A DNA stretch of 64,000 nucleotides from Sinonovacula constricta (lineage: Eukaryota > Mollusca > Bivalvia > Cardiida > Solecurtidae), in the NCBI GenBank assembly GCA_007844125.1, contig CM017555.1, positions 29,317,843-29,381,842 on the forward strand, read 5' to 3'. Of this stretch, positions 13,709 to 31,502 are shown piece by piece. The position numbers were made by a program, and so were the translations under genes. The notes beneath the pieces were generated by a model. The model was not told the DNA's origin and made no database searches. It worked only from the letters and a program-made list of their open reading frames with translations. Position 1 is the stretch's first letter. Every line of letters starts with the position of its first letter.

Positions 13709-15549
13709 TGCGATTGTTCATGTATTTGTTATTTAACCTCTCGTATTTATCTATGGTATGTATAGCATAATTATAATGAGTGGAAATTCGGGGATGAATT
13801 TCAAGTGGAATTGGTATTTCAACCTTTCGTATTTATCCCTGGTTGTTCTTAAAGGTGATGCTGATCTTTGTTATTTACGGCGTTGACGCTTTCATTTTAA
13901 CTAATACATATGAATTTGAAGCCATTTAGGCCCGTATTCACCAACCATTCTTAAGCCTAATTTATGACTTAAGCACAAGTCGCAAACCAAAAACATAAGC
14001 TTATTTATATATTTCAATGTGATTTTAAGCTCAAAGTTGTAAAGTTCAAGTGTCATGCAAAAAAGACATGTAGCAAAATACTGTGGATTGTAATATGATA
14101 TATTGTGATTTTTAGCGATTTTGTCTTCTTACTTCTTGTTAAACCGCAGACACTCGACACTCCGCCACTAAGCAAATTTAAAATATATTATAGACAGAAG
14201 ATTTATTTCAGAGGAAGTATAATGTTCCTAAGGCAATCAGTCATTGTCAGATAATTCAAAGCATAGCACGTCTTGTTTCGTCTCAACATATCCATATCAA
14301 GGCATCTTTTCCGAGAGCTCCATAAATCATACTTCCTTATGAATGTAGTTATGTATAAACATAATGTAGAAACGTTCCAGGATCGATTTCTTAATTTTCT
14401 CATATAAGACCTTATGTTGACTTTCACCAGCTTAGTTTGCCATCAATTATAAACAAAGATGGTTGTAGATCAAACATGAGACCAGAGTGTAGTATATGAG
14501 GTTATACAGCTGAGAACGCAGGGGTGTGTAATCTTGAAACAAAATTACTGTGAAAAAAATATAACTTTGGAAGCCTTCAGCTTTTGGATATGCCATGACA
14601 TAGCAAGAAAATACCTGTTTCTTTTTTTGGAAATGCAAAACTAATGACTTCTACGTTTTACATTATCGAATCTGAAACTATGTAAATGTAGATACAATCC
14701 AACTGTGCGAGACATACAGTAGACATACTGTAGATCAAATATAAATCGAGCGTATTTCTGCAATTTAACGCAGCATCATCATCATACTCATCATGATAAT
14801 CCTCCTCCTCCTCCCTATTCTTCTCCTTCCCGTCATCATCACCACCTTCATCAACACCACATACAACAACAAAACAACATCATCAGCAAGCCATTGACTT
14901 TGAATCATTGTGGTCCAACACTGTTTGTATAAGTTAAATTACAACCTTATATTTATTAGCCATGTCTATATGCATGTATATACGCATCATAAACAATGTT
15001 TTGTGATTATTTGTATTGCATTTCCTGAATGCAAAGGAATAATTCATGTTCGATATGCAAACTACAGCTGAATGCCCTTGAAATCTACCTTAAACACAAT
15101 AAATGAAAGTTTCCGTTTATCTCATTTTCTTTTTCAACGTTGATAAATGTATATGCAACTCCACTGAAAGTATACATATTTTCTTAATTTAAGAAGGCCA
15201 AAACGATAATCTTATAAATTGCTAAACTCAAATACATCTCAGGTCTTTAATATAACATCCTTCTAGAGGTCAAACCTGTCTTAAATTAATTAATACCTGC
15301 CTGTCGAAAATAACCCTGTATCATGTATATTTGATTGTCTGCGACAGATCAGGACAAGAACTATGCAAGCCTTAGAAATTGGAATATTCGTGTAATGAAT
15401 AACCTGATGTATTGTAAAGTAAATATATGTCACGATAACATGTTTCCATACTTTAAATAGTTAGGTGGATAGTTTAATCCACTTCGAAATACTTATTATT
15501 CTTAATCTTTAAACATAAAGTGCGACAGTTTTTACCGGTATCTTCACTC
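13709..15549. other. No gene; possible transposon terminus and small microsatellite
   Basis: GGCCCGTATTCACCAA at about 13929-13944 resembles the outer end of a common invertebrate DNA transposon, but no matching inverted end was found nearby. 14773-14870 is a CAT/CTC/CAC-rich low-complexity patch. Short minus-strand frames at 14203-14638 are not recognisable. Confidence 0.35.
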
Positions 15550-15602
15550 CGTTTATTTCTTGTATTTAGTATTAATTAAGATCTTTTCTTCATTACCGCT
15601 TG

Positions 15603-16090
15603 TCATGAACCTGTAATTAGTTTGGCAAGATAAAATTGATGCTTGCGGTCTCCGTTTTTTCCATCATTCTTCTTTACATCCACGTAATACAGCAATCGGA
15701 ACTCATCGGGTAATTCCGTCCTCGGGACAATCATCCCTCGGATGTATCTGGTGCAATAATACTTAATGAAATCACGATTGTTTTGTTCGCCGGAAGTCGG
15801 AAGAAGAGTACGCCTAAGTAGTTCGCACAAAACGTAAACACTGCCATCGTTTGACAGCTCTGAGTCTGCTGCGCGTGGTAAATTAAAATTGGATGATTTA
15901 AATTTGAAGCCGTCACAAATTTAAGTTTTACTGGCATCGTACTGTAGTGAGCTGTCACCCGAGCTGCCATCTTTGATTTGACGTCTATGTCAAAAGAAGC
16001 TCCATTTAGATAAGTGGCCGAGGTGATCCGACTACCTACATACATCCGAGAAATGATTCGTGAATTATCCGAGGTGTTCCGATTGGTAAT
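15603..16090 (-). repeat. Dispersed repeat, copy A, with ORF remnants
   Basis: This sequence is repeated in opposite orientation at 50100-50510 without indels over about 315 bp. One frame is open for 104 residues in both copies (15731-16045 here). A second frame looks more protein-like: from about 15915 down to the stop at 15603 it reads VYVLCELLRRTLLPTSG, later TRYIRGMIVPRTELPDEF, and ends in a lysine-rich tail. That frame has two stops in copy B. The upstream end carries repeated CGGATCACCTCGG-like words. I do not recognise the family. It is probably a fragment of an amplified gene or transposon. Confidence 0.6.
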
Positions 16091-16808
16091 ATAGTTTTCC
16101 TAGAAACCGTATTTATATTTGACCAAAAGATTTCCCATAAAAAGGTGCATTGCAATCAATCTAAAATGCTGGAATTAAAGCCTTTATGAGGTTTATTAGG
16201 TTTATAAGTTTTAACCTAGCTCACAATCCAAACAGCAATCGCAGATGCACGTAACCATTTAACTATATATACACGATCACAACATTTTATCAAATCAATA
16301 TTCTGGTATACTATCAGGTGAAAAAAAAATTAAACATACATTTACTCTATTTAGGAAACTGAGTTATAAGATACAAACAAAACGCAAACACATAATCGGT
16401 TATATAATGGCAGAAAATACGCGTTAACTTTGCGTATTAAATTTACGTATTCTTCTCCAACGAACGAAAATAGTACCTACTACCGTGTTCTTTTGTTCTA
16501 AACCTACCTTAAACAAGTTTTTCATGAATTGAGTCAGAGCATCAGAGGTAACAGACCTGTACCAATAATAAACAAGAATATTCGGGGAGAAATTGCCTCC
16601 AACTGAAGACGGAAATTAGATTCACGTGGTGGGAATTACGACTAATAACAACACAATAAAACTGTCTTTACACATTATCTACAGACTGATTAATCTGGAA
16701 GCCAATTGACGTGTACACTAACTTCTGGCGTCGGCTCGTACATAAAAGCTTTGACATATAATTGAATTTATCTACTTACTTACCTACTTATTACTTATAT
16801 GATAAAGA
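16091..16808. other. No gene recognised
   Basis: AT-rich, unremarkable sequence between the dispersed repeat and the tetranucleotide array. Confidence 0.4.
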
Positions 16809-17105
<297 letters not shown>

Positions 17106-17267
17106 TATACCCTTGTACAGAACATAATCTCTGTTACTTATACCGTACCTTGACCACATTGACCTTTTAATATACTTGTTTTATGACTCAAGCTAATGCA
17201 TAATTGACTCGCGCTGGTTAAATATATTCACAAAGTAAACTACAGATAACAGCTGATTGTTTATTTC

Positions 17268-17567
17268 CTGTCCCATTTTCGGGCATTCATTTTTTGTCCT
17301 ATTTTCGGGCATTTATTTTTTGTCCTATTTTCGGGCATTTATTTCTTGTCCTATTTTCGGGCATTTATTTCTTGTCCTATTTTCGGGCATTCATTTCTTG
17401 TCCTATTTTCGGGCATTTAGTTTGTGTCCTATTTTCGGGCATTTATTTCTTGTCCTATTTTCGGGCATTTATTTCTTGTCCTATTTTCGGGCATTTATTT
17501 CTTGTCCTATTTTCGGACTTTTAATTAATGTCCTATTTTCGGTTTCTTGTCCTATTTTCGGGCAGAA
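17268..17567 (+). repeat. 26-bp minisatellite, about 11 copies
   Basis: The unit reads TGTCCTATTTTCGGGC plus ATTTATTTCT, and starts recur exactly 26 bp apart (for example 17295 and 17321). The last two units are degenerate. Because 26 is not a multiple of three the array is open in shifted frames, giving apparent peptides with SCPIFGH/LSYFRA; these are not considered genes. Confidence 0.95.
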
Positions 17568-19323
17568 TTAGGTTGACCGTGTTTAAGGAAATACTGTTTT
17601 CAATTATGATTACAAAATGTACAAATTATGCTTGAAAAATAATTTATTTACTCCATTGTATGTATAAAATGCCTAAATCAAAAACAGTTTGATATACCCA
17701 ACACTGTAATTAATTATTTATTATTTCATTGTTAATTCATTATTCGATAATCTTGTTACATGCATTGCTATACAACGTTTCATGATTTAAACACTTACAT
17801 GCAACATAGATTTACTTTTTCGTTTTTATGGGGTTTTGAGGACGTTTTTATTAAAAACGAAACTATACAACATCAATGGAGTAGTAAATCTTATTGTTGA
17901 AATTCTTCATATTCGATATTCAAAAGATGACAAAATAAAATAAAATTAACAACCTTACGGGACATGGCAATACTGTAATGATAAGCTTCTACTGAATCAT
18001 TTAAAATCACTTTTAGAGAGAAATTTAGAGAGAAAATCAGAGTAAATACTTATGTTGTAAGTTAAATTACAGCAAAAAAAATGGCTAAAATTCGTGCAAA
18101 AATAATCAAAATGTTAATTTAAGATCAGTTTTGACCTGTCGCGTGCTATTGTTTTTCATTATGCCCCGCGTGATATGTGACATCCACAATGGCGCTACTC
18201 TCAAAACATTTTGGCCCAAGTTAAATGTGGTTACATTCATAGGCGAATTAGCGGCACGTACTACCTCTCTATATATCAATTGACAGTTTATTTTCATTCT
18301 ATAAAGTACGTGCAGTAATTGTAATGTAAGTCTCCAGGATTAGGCGTGTTAAAACAAATGTTGTTTCCTTTCAGAAACGTTTGTTTTTCTCGCCTTCGGA
18401 GTTTCACATCATGTAATATGTCACCTAATTTTTAGCATAAGCGCAAGGATAAAGACTGATGCTCTTGTTAACTAGACAGAAAAATCAATCGTATACAAGT
18501 GATTTAGCTAAACTCTCATTGACAAATTGCATCTCCTCTTTCTTCGAATGTCATCAGTTTATTTGATTTCCTTTGTTTACATCATTATTATTCCTAGGTT
18601 ATTGATCCTATGTCCTCGGGATCCAAGCAATAAGTTAGTCTAGTTTAGTTTAGTTTAAACACAATATTTATTCAAGATAATGCCATATGATACATATGTA
18701 ACGAATATTCAACATATATAGATAGAATTGGGAAAAACAATTGGGATAATAACTTATGTAAATCCCTTTTCTAGAGGGGTATAACAGTACAATGCAATAA
18801 GTTGTGTAGCCTCTTTGTTTCATCCCAGAAATCACGTATTGGTTTATTAAGACATTTTGTTTTATGTAGAATAGTGTTGTTTTTTTTTCATTTTCGGAGC
18901 AGACGAGTAACCTTGTCAGAGTAGACGAGTTTTTATTTATGCGAAAAGTTTACTCTGCGGTCTGATTAAATCTCCTTGTTAAAAGAGATGTGCAGTTTTA
19001 GGAACCCGAAAAATTATGATTATCGTGTAGAAAGTTCGTTTTATTTAAGAATATTTCCCACAGATTATTATGTTGTTTGCGCACATATAACTTGTACTTT
19101 CTATTCTGCACAATATTTTCTGGTGCATACACAAGATGGTGCACTGGGGTCAGTATAAAAGGCTGCGACTTTTCTCTGTGAAGGACACCAGCACGATGTA
19201 GACGTTATACGATCATACTTTATTTTGGTTTAATAATTATATATTTTAATGTAAGTCAAGGTATAACTGATAAATAAATTCAGCTCATGAATATATAGAA
19301 AAGTATATTAAGTTCGGATTATT

Positions 19324-19362
<39 letters not shown>

Positions 19363-19944
19363 TGTTGTTGTTTTGCTTTTGTACTTTGTTGCTGTTGTTG
19401 CTTATTTGTTGTTATTGTTTTGTTTGTTTTTAAGTTGTTGTTGTTTTTGTGTTTGTTTTGTGTGTTTTTTTTTATTGTGTTTTTTCTGTCATTAGAATGA
19501 AAGTTACGTTCATCGTTATGATTTACAATTTAAGCAAATCAGGTTACTTACTCTCATGCAGTTATTAGCGTATAGTGAATTTATATTAGATATTTGTTGT
19601 TGTTGGTTTGTGTGCGTTGAATGTTGACCGCGTGACTGTATACGTCTAATAACGCATTATTAACATTGCTGATAACCTTACATTATATTTAAAGGGAAGG
19701 ACCAGGCATAATCCGTACTAAGATTTAGAACATATATGAATATTTGTGGCTGTTGACTTTAAGTCATTGCTGCAAATATTTTTTTTTGGGGGGGGGGACG
19801 ATAACAATGGTGTAACCTGATACGATACATTCGTGCCTAGTACAGACTGTAACGCTTCTATCTATGTTGGCAACTTACTACAAAGTATATCATGTCCAAT
19901 ATACAGTCTGCTCATGTAGTATATATGTCAGTATTAAAACGTAC
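17568..19944. other. No gene; retroposon-like tail and simple repeats
   Basis: 18636-18660 has a TAGTTTAGTTTAG pentanucleotide next to AATATTTATTC, which looks like the 3' tail of a retroposon lying on the minus strand. 19321-19366 is a TTTA repeat followed by T/G-rich sequence to about 19480. 19780-19798 has adjoining T and G homopolymers. No coding region was found. Confidence 0.4.
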
Positions 19945-19950
19945 AGACTG

Positions 19951-20594
19951 TATGGCGTACCTTTAGGGTCTTTATTGCATGACCCTGTATCAAGCTAAAA
20001 CATTCAGCATCATGCTTAAATTTTTAGCATGATACAGGGTCATGACAATTGATTTTTCAGGTACATGCTGTATCATGCTTAAAAATAATTTAGACCTTTT
20101 GGTGCGTAAGTGTACGACCCTGCATCTAACAAATATAGTTTTAGCATGGTACTAAAATATTGCATGACCTAGGGTCGTGTAAATTCCGATTGGTCCGTTT
20201 TAGCATGATACTGAAATATAAATGCACTACACAGGTTCATGCAAATTACGATTGGTTCGTTTTAGCATGAGGCTGAAATTCAGTGCATGACTCAGGGTCA
20301 TGCTTATCCCATTGGTCAGTTTTAGCATGATACTGAATAATAAATGCATCACACAGGGTCATGCAAGTTCCGATTGGTTCGTTTTAGCATGATACTAAAA
20401 GATATCTGCACTACCCAGGGTCATGTAAATTCCGATTGGTCCGTTTAAGCATGATACTAAAAGATATCTGCACTACCCAGGGTCATGTAAATTCCGATTG
20501 GTCCGTTTTAGCATGATACTAAAAGATATCTGCACTACCCAGGGTCATGTAAATTCCGATTGGTCCGTTTTAGTATAATGCTAAATAATAAAAA
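19951..20594 (+). repeat. Left arm of the foldback element
   Basis: After the terminal inverted repeat come about seven units of 62 bp. Each carries GTTTTAGCATGATACT, a (C)CAGGGTCATG motif and CCGATTGGTCCG. The last three units (20381-20566) are almost identical, indicating recent local amplification. Confidence 0.9.
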
Positions 20595-21074
20595 AAAATA
20601 GTTATGTTTCAATACCAATGGGCAGACGTTTAGGCACAGCATGAAGCATACAGAAACATTCTTATGTGTGTCATATCGTGTTTCATCATTTTATAATTGA
20701 TTACTCGGGGTGCGCGTTTGTAATAAGAGGATGTACCGGCGTCCTGCCACCTTTTTTAGAATATTAACCAAGAATTAACTCAGTATTGTAGTCTATAGAC
20801 ACCAGGACACAGACTATAATCTGACTGGATGTTATTCTGACCAAGTCACATGATAACCTAACCAATTCTTTTTCATGGCATGATCAAGTAACCTGGTTTC
20901 TAGAACACATGATCAAGATTCTAACTTGACCTATGTATGGGACAATCATTCTAATAGAGCTTCAAGGGGAATTTTGGTCTCTAGACTGTTAAAACAATCG
21001 ATTGTTGACGGTGGACGCAGAACTAAACATTTGTAATGTAACAATAATGAAATACAAGAACAAAATGAAATTAC

Positions 21075-21326
21075 CCAAACCAAAGCGGGCCAACTCGGTA
21101 TAATTTAACTTGGCGATCGATTGGGTATCCGACCTTCTTAGGCACACCACTCTAACGGGCATCACCTCGGTGGCTCGACCCCTTCTGTTTCCGGATCTTG
21201 ATGTGGACCGGAATGCTTCCGCTATACGGGAAGCAAATGCTTGTGATCGCTGGGGGTTCCCAGCGATTTGTAATGTCCTCTCGCTTACCCGAGCGGCGAT
21301 TCGCTCGAGTCGTTGAATATGAACAT
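21075..21326 (-). CDS. Exon-like coding segment inside the foldback core
   Basis: On the minus strand a 252-nt open segment is bounded by a good acceptor (CGCTGCAG just outside 21326) and a good donor (TTTGG|GTAATT at 21075/21074). Both ends are phase 1. It encodes about 83 residues beginning DVHIQRLERIAARVSE, with an arginine/serine-rich middle, then VMPVRVVCLRRSDTQ, ending ELARFGL with a split glycine codon. The VRVVCL...GLG pattern recalls the N-terminal part of expanded HECT-type (G2E3-like) ubiquitin-ligase-related proteins of fish and invertebrates, a weak resemblance from memory. No downstream exons were found in the element, so it is probably a captured gene fragment. Confidence 0.4.
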
Positions 21327-21684
21327 CTGCAGCGAACAAAATTATAAACAGTATATGAAGAAGAAAATGTGACATCTGTTTGTGAGTCATATCATAAACT
21401 ATAAATATGCCACGTTACGTCGTATTTCTTGGGGATTATCTAGCATTTATTGAATGTTTAAAAGACGATAAGTCACGGGTTTGACTCCAATATTTTCATT
21501 TTCTTGAAAAAAAAAACTATTTTGACTAATTTATGTATGTGTTAATACAGTTACGCATATGTGCAGTATAAGAGAAACAAAAACAATTTTTTGCCGAAGC
21601 CGAGATTCGACGTTGTTTAAAAGTTACATAGATATTGCATAATACATAAATGTAACTTATTGTCGTGTGTGAAATAAAACTTAC

Positions 21685-21762
21685 TCTGGTTGCGACCCCA
21701 ATACCTCCATGCTGGTCTTGGGCCTCTTGCTGCGGAGGGTCTTCGAAATCCGAGTCACTCAT
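21685..21762 (-). CDS. Possible first exon in the foldback core
   Basis: An ATG-started 26-residue frame (MSDSDFEDPPQQEAQD...) ends at AGA|GTAAGT, a near-ideal donor. An acidic MSDSDFED start is plausible for a nuclear protein. It ends in phase 0, whereas the exon-like segment at 21075-21326 needs phase 1, so direct joining of the two is not supported; either an intermediate exon was missed or the gene is broken. Confidence 0.3.
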
Positions 21763-22099
21763 GACACAAACATCAATTGCAAGAAAATTAAATTGTAAAA
21801 ACAAAACGCGTCTGTACTTAGCGAACGATATGTAGCAACTGACACCCTGTCGGAATTGTTTTTCTATTTCATAAAAGAATCTACAGGGTAAAGGTCAAAA
21901 CAAAATATCATGTGCCCAACCCAGGAAATGACACTTTACTAATTAGCTATTTATAAAGGGATTAAGTTGCAGGAAGCATTTCACTGTCAATCATCCATAA
22001 AATTCGATGACTCGCCCATCTAAAAAACTGCAGACGATTTAAATTTGGAGAAACTAATACAGAGGCACTGTGCAATAAAATTTATTTAACCCAAGGCTT

Positions 22100-23114
22100 A
22101 TCATTTACCCAAATACTTAAACTTATTTTAGCCTCACGCTAAAACCGATCAATCGGAATTTGCATGACCCTGGATAGTGCAACTCTTATTTAGCCTCATG
22201 CTAAAACGGACCAATCGTAATTAGCATGACCCTGAGTAGTGCAATTATATTTTAGTATCATGCTAAAACGAACCAATCGTAATTTACATGACCCTGAGTA
22301 ATGCAGTTATTATTTAGTATCATGCTAAAACTGACCAATCTTAATTTGCATGACCCTGGGTAGTGCATTAATCTTTTAGCATCATGCTAAAACGGGTCAA
22401 TCGGAATTTGCATGACCCTGGGTAGTGCAACTCTTATTTAGTATCATGCTAAAACCGACCAATCGGAATTAGCAAGACCCTGGGAAGTGCAACTCTTATT
22501 TAGCCTCATGCTTAAACCGACCAATCGGAATTTGCATGACCCTGGGTAGTGCAACTCTTATTTAGTCTCATGCAAAAAACCGAGCAATCGAAATTTGCAT
22601 GACTCTGGGTAGTGCAACTCTTATTTAGCCTCATGCTAAAACCGACCAATTGAAATTTGCATGACCCTGGAAAGTGCAACTCTTATTTAGCCTCATGCAG
22701 AAACGGACCAATCGGAATTAGCATGAACCTGGGTGGTGCAGTTATCTTCTAGCCTCATGGTTAAACGAACCAATCGTATTTTACACGACCCTGGGTCATG
22801 CAATATAGTCCACCATCATGCTGAAACGACCAATCGGAATTTGCGTGACCCTGTATCATGCATTTTATTTCCAGACTCATGCTAAAAGATTTAGACTGAT
22901 GCTTAAATTGCATTTTTGTGATGCAGGGTCGTGCAGCTCCGCACCAAAAGGTCGATAGTACTTTAAGCCTGTTGCAACATGATACTCATGGTTTTAGCAT
23001 GAGTCTAAAAAAACAATTGCCACGACCCTGTATCATGCTAAAAGATTAAGCATGATGCTGAATGTTTTAGCATGATACAGGGTCATGCAATAAAGACCCT
23101 AAATGTACGCCATA
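22100..23114 (-). repeat. Right arm of the foldback element
   Basis: About twelve 62-bp units, the reverse complement of the left-arm unit, each with GACCAATCGG, GCATGACCCTGGGTAGTG and a TCATGCTAAAAC motif. These are followed by the terminal inverted repeat at about 23020-23114. The arm is longer than the left one (12 against 7 units), so the arms have changed independently since inversion. Confidence 0.9.
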
Positions 23115-23120
23115 AGACTG

Positions 23121-23919
23121 ATGATTTTATCTTTGTTGACAACTTCCTACACTATCTTAAATGTATCATGTTAATATGCATGTACTGCTCGCGTATGGCA
23201 TTATTGAACGCTGACTTAGTATGATATAATCTTTTAATTAGTATCCAGCAGTTTGGACCAGTGTAAACAAAGTCTCAAATAACCAAATCGTTATCTGAAT
23301 AGGTATTGCAAAGATACTGTTCATGTATGCCCTAGACATATGTTAACAATCAAGCATAAATCTCCACACAGTATTTTATAAAGGTTTTTGCATTCTGAGA
23401 GTGATAGCTAATTTTTAAACAGTTGACAACTTTAAAAATCACGTTATGTCGTTATCCGCGTAATCCGCTATGTCGTCGACATTTCTATATTAGCAGAACC
23501 ACTTTCGTGTTTGTTTGTGTTTTTTTTTAGATTTTGAAAAAATGATCGTTAAGTGTGATTATTTTTTCGTTATTTGTACTGTCTAACAAAATAGTTTGTA
23601 TCCAAATTACCTTTACTTACACTTAAAACAGAGAGCATGCCGAAATTCCTTCAAACAGTATCAAGATGTACTAACGTGTATATGATGGTAAACTGTCGGA
23701 TTTCATCTTTAAGGATCTTGCTAGTCTCTTATTCTTATAAGCTTTATCTTGGGGTAGCGAATGAAACCATAACCTATCATTAAGTAGGACGGGATATGAC
23801 CTACATTAAGTTATATACACCTATGCATAAACGACAGCGATATACGCATTTACCCAGGGTGACGTTGAATTGATGATACAAGACCAGTATACATACCATG
23901 ATATGCACACAGAGATGTC
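23121..23919. other. Upstream flank of PEBP copy 1
   Basis: Non-repetitive AT-rich sequence between the foldback element and the gene. It probably contains the gene's proximal control region, but no specific factor sites could be supported. Confidence 0.35.
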
Positions 23920-23926
23920 TATAAAG
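23920..23926 (+). promoter_or_regulatory. Candidate TATA box of PEBP copy 1
   Basis: TATAAAG lies 80 bp upstream of the start codon, leaving room for a transcription start near 23950 and a short leader. No equivalent is obvious at the same distance from copy 2. Confidence 0.35.
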
Positions 23927-23999
23927 TGGACCGAAAGAGATATCGTGGTGATCTCGTGAGAATAAGTGTGTATGTTAGATAGTGAATGTTGGTGTTAAC

Positions 24000-29339
<5,340 letters not shown>

Positions 29340-29499
29340 ATCCACGGATACCTCAAACCACTCTTCAAAACCCTTCCTACGTCACATGAAGGTTAAACAA
29401 CCACTGCTCTCTCGAAGGTCACTTGTTCATAGAAGAGACAATGCCTTGATGTAGCTTTCATTCGATGAAACGTTTAACTCCTTCGGCTGTTTTCAGTGA

Positions 29500-29505
29500 A
29501 ATAAA
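29500..29505 (+). terminator. Polyadenylation signal of PEBP copy 1
   Basis: AATAAA is 161 bp after the stop codon of PEBP copy 1, giving a short 3' UTR. Confidence 0.55.
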
Positions 29506-30985
29506 AGTAAAAACAATTTCGACTTTTTTACCATTTCCGAATATGGCCCTTTAATGTAAATATACTGACATAAAACATTAGAAATTTGTAAATATATATC
29601 ATAGTATCTCTTCTACCAAACACATTATTAAGGCCGAAATCCAACACGAGGTGCCTTTGCTTTGCATATATAATAACTGTGTGCGGCGAATAATTTGTCA
29701 GGCTAGAGTACAGAACAGTTAATTTGTGGAGACATCAGTGTTGTATACGAAAATGTACAATAATCTGGGTTTGTATTTAGAGACAAATGTAAACGCAGTT
29801 ATAATCTATTTGATTTAAATATGTATTATAAACATTTAGAATTCAAGAGGTGTTTAATAAATAAATCTAAAACCATATGATTATTTGATTAATTATTTGT
29901 TACAAAATGTCATATGTCAATTTATAAGTAAATATACACTTCGTTGTATGGGCTCAAAACGTAAAGCCTGGTACTTGGCGATGCCCATGTGTAATTATTA
30001 TATAATCAAGTATGCACGACATAAACTGTTATTTCTAATCTGTTAATTATTTTACTTTATTGGTTTTGCAGTTGATATTGTCGTTTGTCTTCTTGCTTTC
30101 CTTGATTATGTTTCTACGATGGAGGTAGCGACTGCAATGACAACTAATGAATGTTTGTGGCGTTTTCACAAACCACATTGATATATTACATTGCAGAAAA
30201 AACACCATTTACAATGCGTCCTCAAACACAAGAATTAATTAATGTCTGATAAACTGACGACAAAGTGGTTTTTGTGTTGCTGTTTTGTTGGTTGTGTGTG
30301 TTGTTGTTGGTTTCTAACTTGTTGTTGTTGTTGATGTTGTTGTTTATACTCCCGAAATCCTCAAAGGTTTAAGAGGCGACATTGATCCATGTTTACTGCG
30401 TGTTTATATGAAACAATTATCTCTAAAAACCATTCTCTGCCCTTCAAATATGGCTAAATTTGTGTAATGCTGTATGCTACCTATTTGATCAAAAACACAT
30501 TAGAAAGCGGCTGACCGCAAGTCTCATCGAAAAAGAATTACAACAACAACGGTGGTGTCCCTCAAAACCTGACAGTTCATCTAAAATAATATTGAATTAT
30601 AATGCAAAAATATATTGGCTACAGTCCATTAAATACATGGAAATATTGACATTCAAAAAAATAGGTATATGAATACATCTATACCATGTAACGGGTATAA
30701 AACAGACACGAGTTGCCCTCTGCAGTTTAAAACGGACTGCAGTGTTATTTAAATTCTTTATCAGCTAAGTTTTCTAAGAAAAATATTCTTCAACAATAAA
30801 TTAGAAATATTCTTACCTGTTTATGTGTTGTTGTTTTTAAGACATGCTGATCTATACGTGTATTTTTTAAATGCCAAAGATTTACGGCATACAGCCATAC
30901 ATGCTGACGCTGTAGAGCTATCCAATGGTGTTAAATGCTTGATGTTCCGGGGGAGTGGGGGTAATGGGGGTGGGGGATGAGGGGG
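29506..30985. other. No gene recognised
   Basis: AT-rich sequence with a GTT-rich patch at about 30285-30350. Short open frames are unsupported. Confidence 0.45.
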
Positions 30986-30989
30986 TTAT

Positions 30990-31200
30990 TACATCGCGTC
31001 GAAACACTTGTGGACATATTTGCGGCGTACATATATTAACTGACCGAGGGAGACCCCACGACAGTTGCCTGGGTTGAATCATCGTACCATCCTTAGTCAG
31101 CTGAAAGACTTCTCTGCATTGAACCTTTCGATAAGGCCGGGACTCGAACATTTCCATACGTCCAATACCGATTGAGAGCGTAACGATAAAAGTATATAAG
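30990..31200 (-). repeat. Degenerate tRNA-derived SINE
   Basis: On the minus strand GTTCGAGTCCCGGCC (about 31132-31146) is a good B box preceded by an anticodon-arm-like segment. A body follows with TCAGCTGACTAAGGATGG and GGGTCTCCCTCGGTCAG. The A box is poor. The 105-codon minus frame across it is coincidental. Confidence 0.4.
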
Positions 31201-31337
31201 GAACAGCTATGTGTATACACATGCTGTAACATCACATGATGCTAAACAAGACAATGGATACATTTCATCCTTAGTTTAAACCTATTTATTTATGGTCGAT
31301 TGGGAAACAAGTCCTGTTAACTTATATTAATCTTTAT

Positions 31338-31502
31338 AGACTGTCCAGATACTGGGTAGAGCCAGTACTCAGGTATGAATACCTGGAGCATTGTACAGTA
31401 AATAGTCTCGTTCAAGGACTTACAGTGGTCAGTTTTGGGGTTCGAACCCGGGACCCTCCGATCCGGAGTCAAACTGCTTAAGCACTAGACCAGGGACGCC
31501 CA
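31338..31502 (-). mobile_element. tRNA-derived SINE, family 3
   Basis: On the minus strand: GGGCGTCCCTGGTCTAGTGC (A box), then CTCCGGATCGGAGGG (anticodon-arm region) and CCCGGGTTCGAACCCC (B box), followed by a short body ending near TCTGGACAG. The head folds like a tRNA but runs into a non-tRNA tail. Confidence 0.6.

Larger units (their letters stand above)
19951..23114. mobile_element. Foldback-type DNA transposon with tandem-repeat arms
   Basis: The element starts TATGGCGTAC at 19951 and ends with the inverted GTACGCCATA at 23105-23114. It is flanked on both sides by AGACTG (19945-19950 and 23115-23120), a perfect 6-bp target-site duplication. About 40 bp of each end match as inverted repeats. 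Inside them the two arms consist of 62-bp units in opposite orientation, and between the arms lies about 1.5 kb of unique core. Long arms made of subrepeats are the hallmark of foldback-like elements. No transposase was recognised, so it is probably non-autonomous, and its superfamily cannot be set from the 6-bp TSD alone. Confidence 0.85.

Noticed and set aside
20130..20580. CRISPR-like regularly spaced repeats
   Set aside because: The 62-bp units are contiguous without unique spacers, recur inverted on the right, and the genome is animal.
30918..31235. 105-codon minus-strand frame
   Set aside because: Runs over a tRNA-derived SINE-like segment with a B box; no protein similarity.
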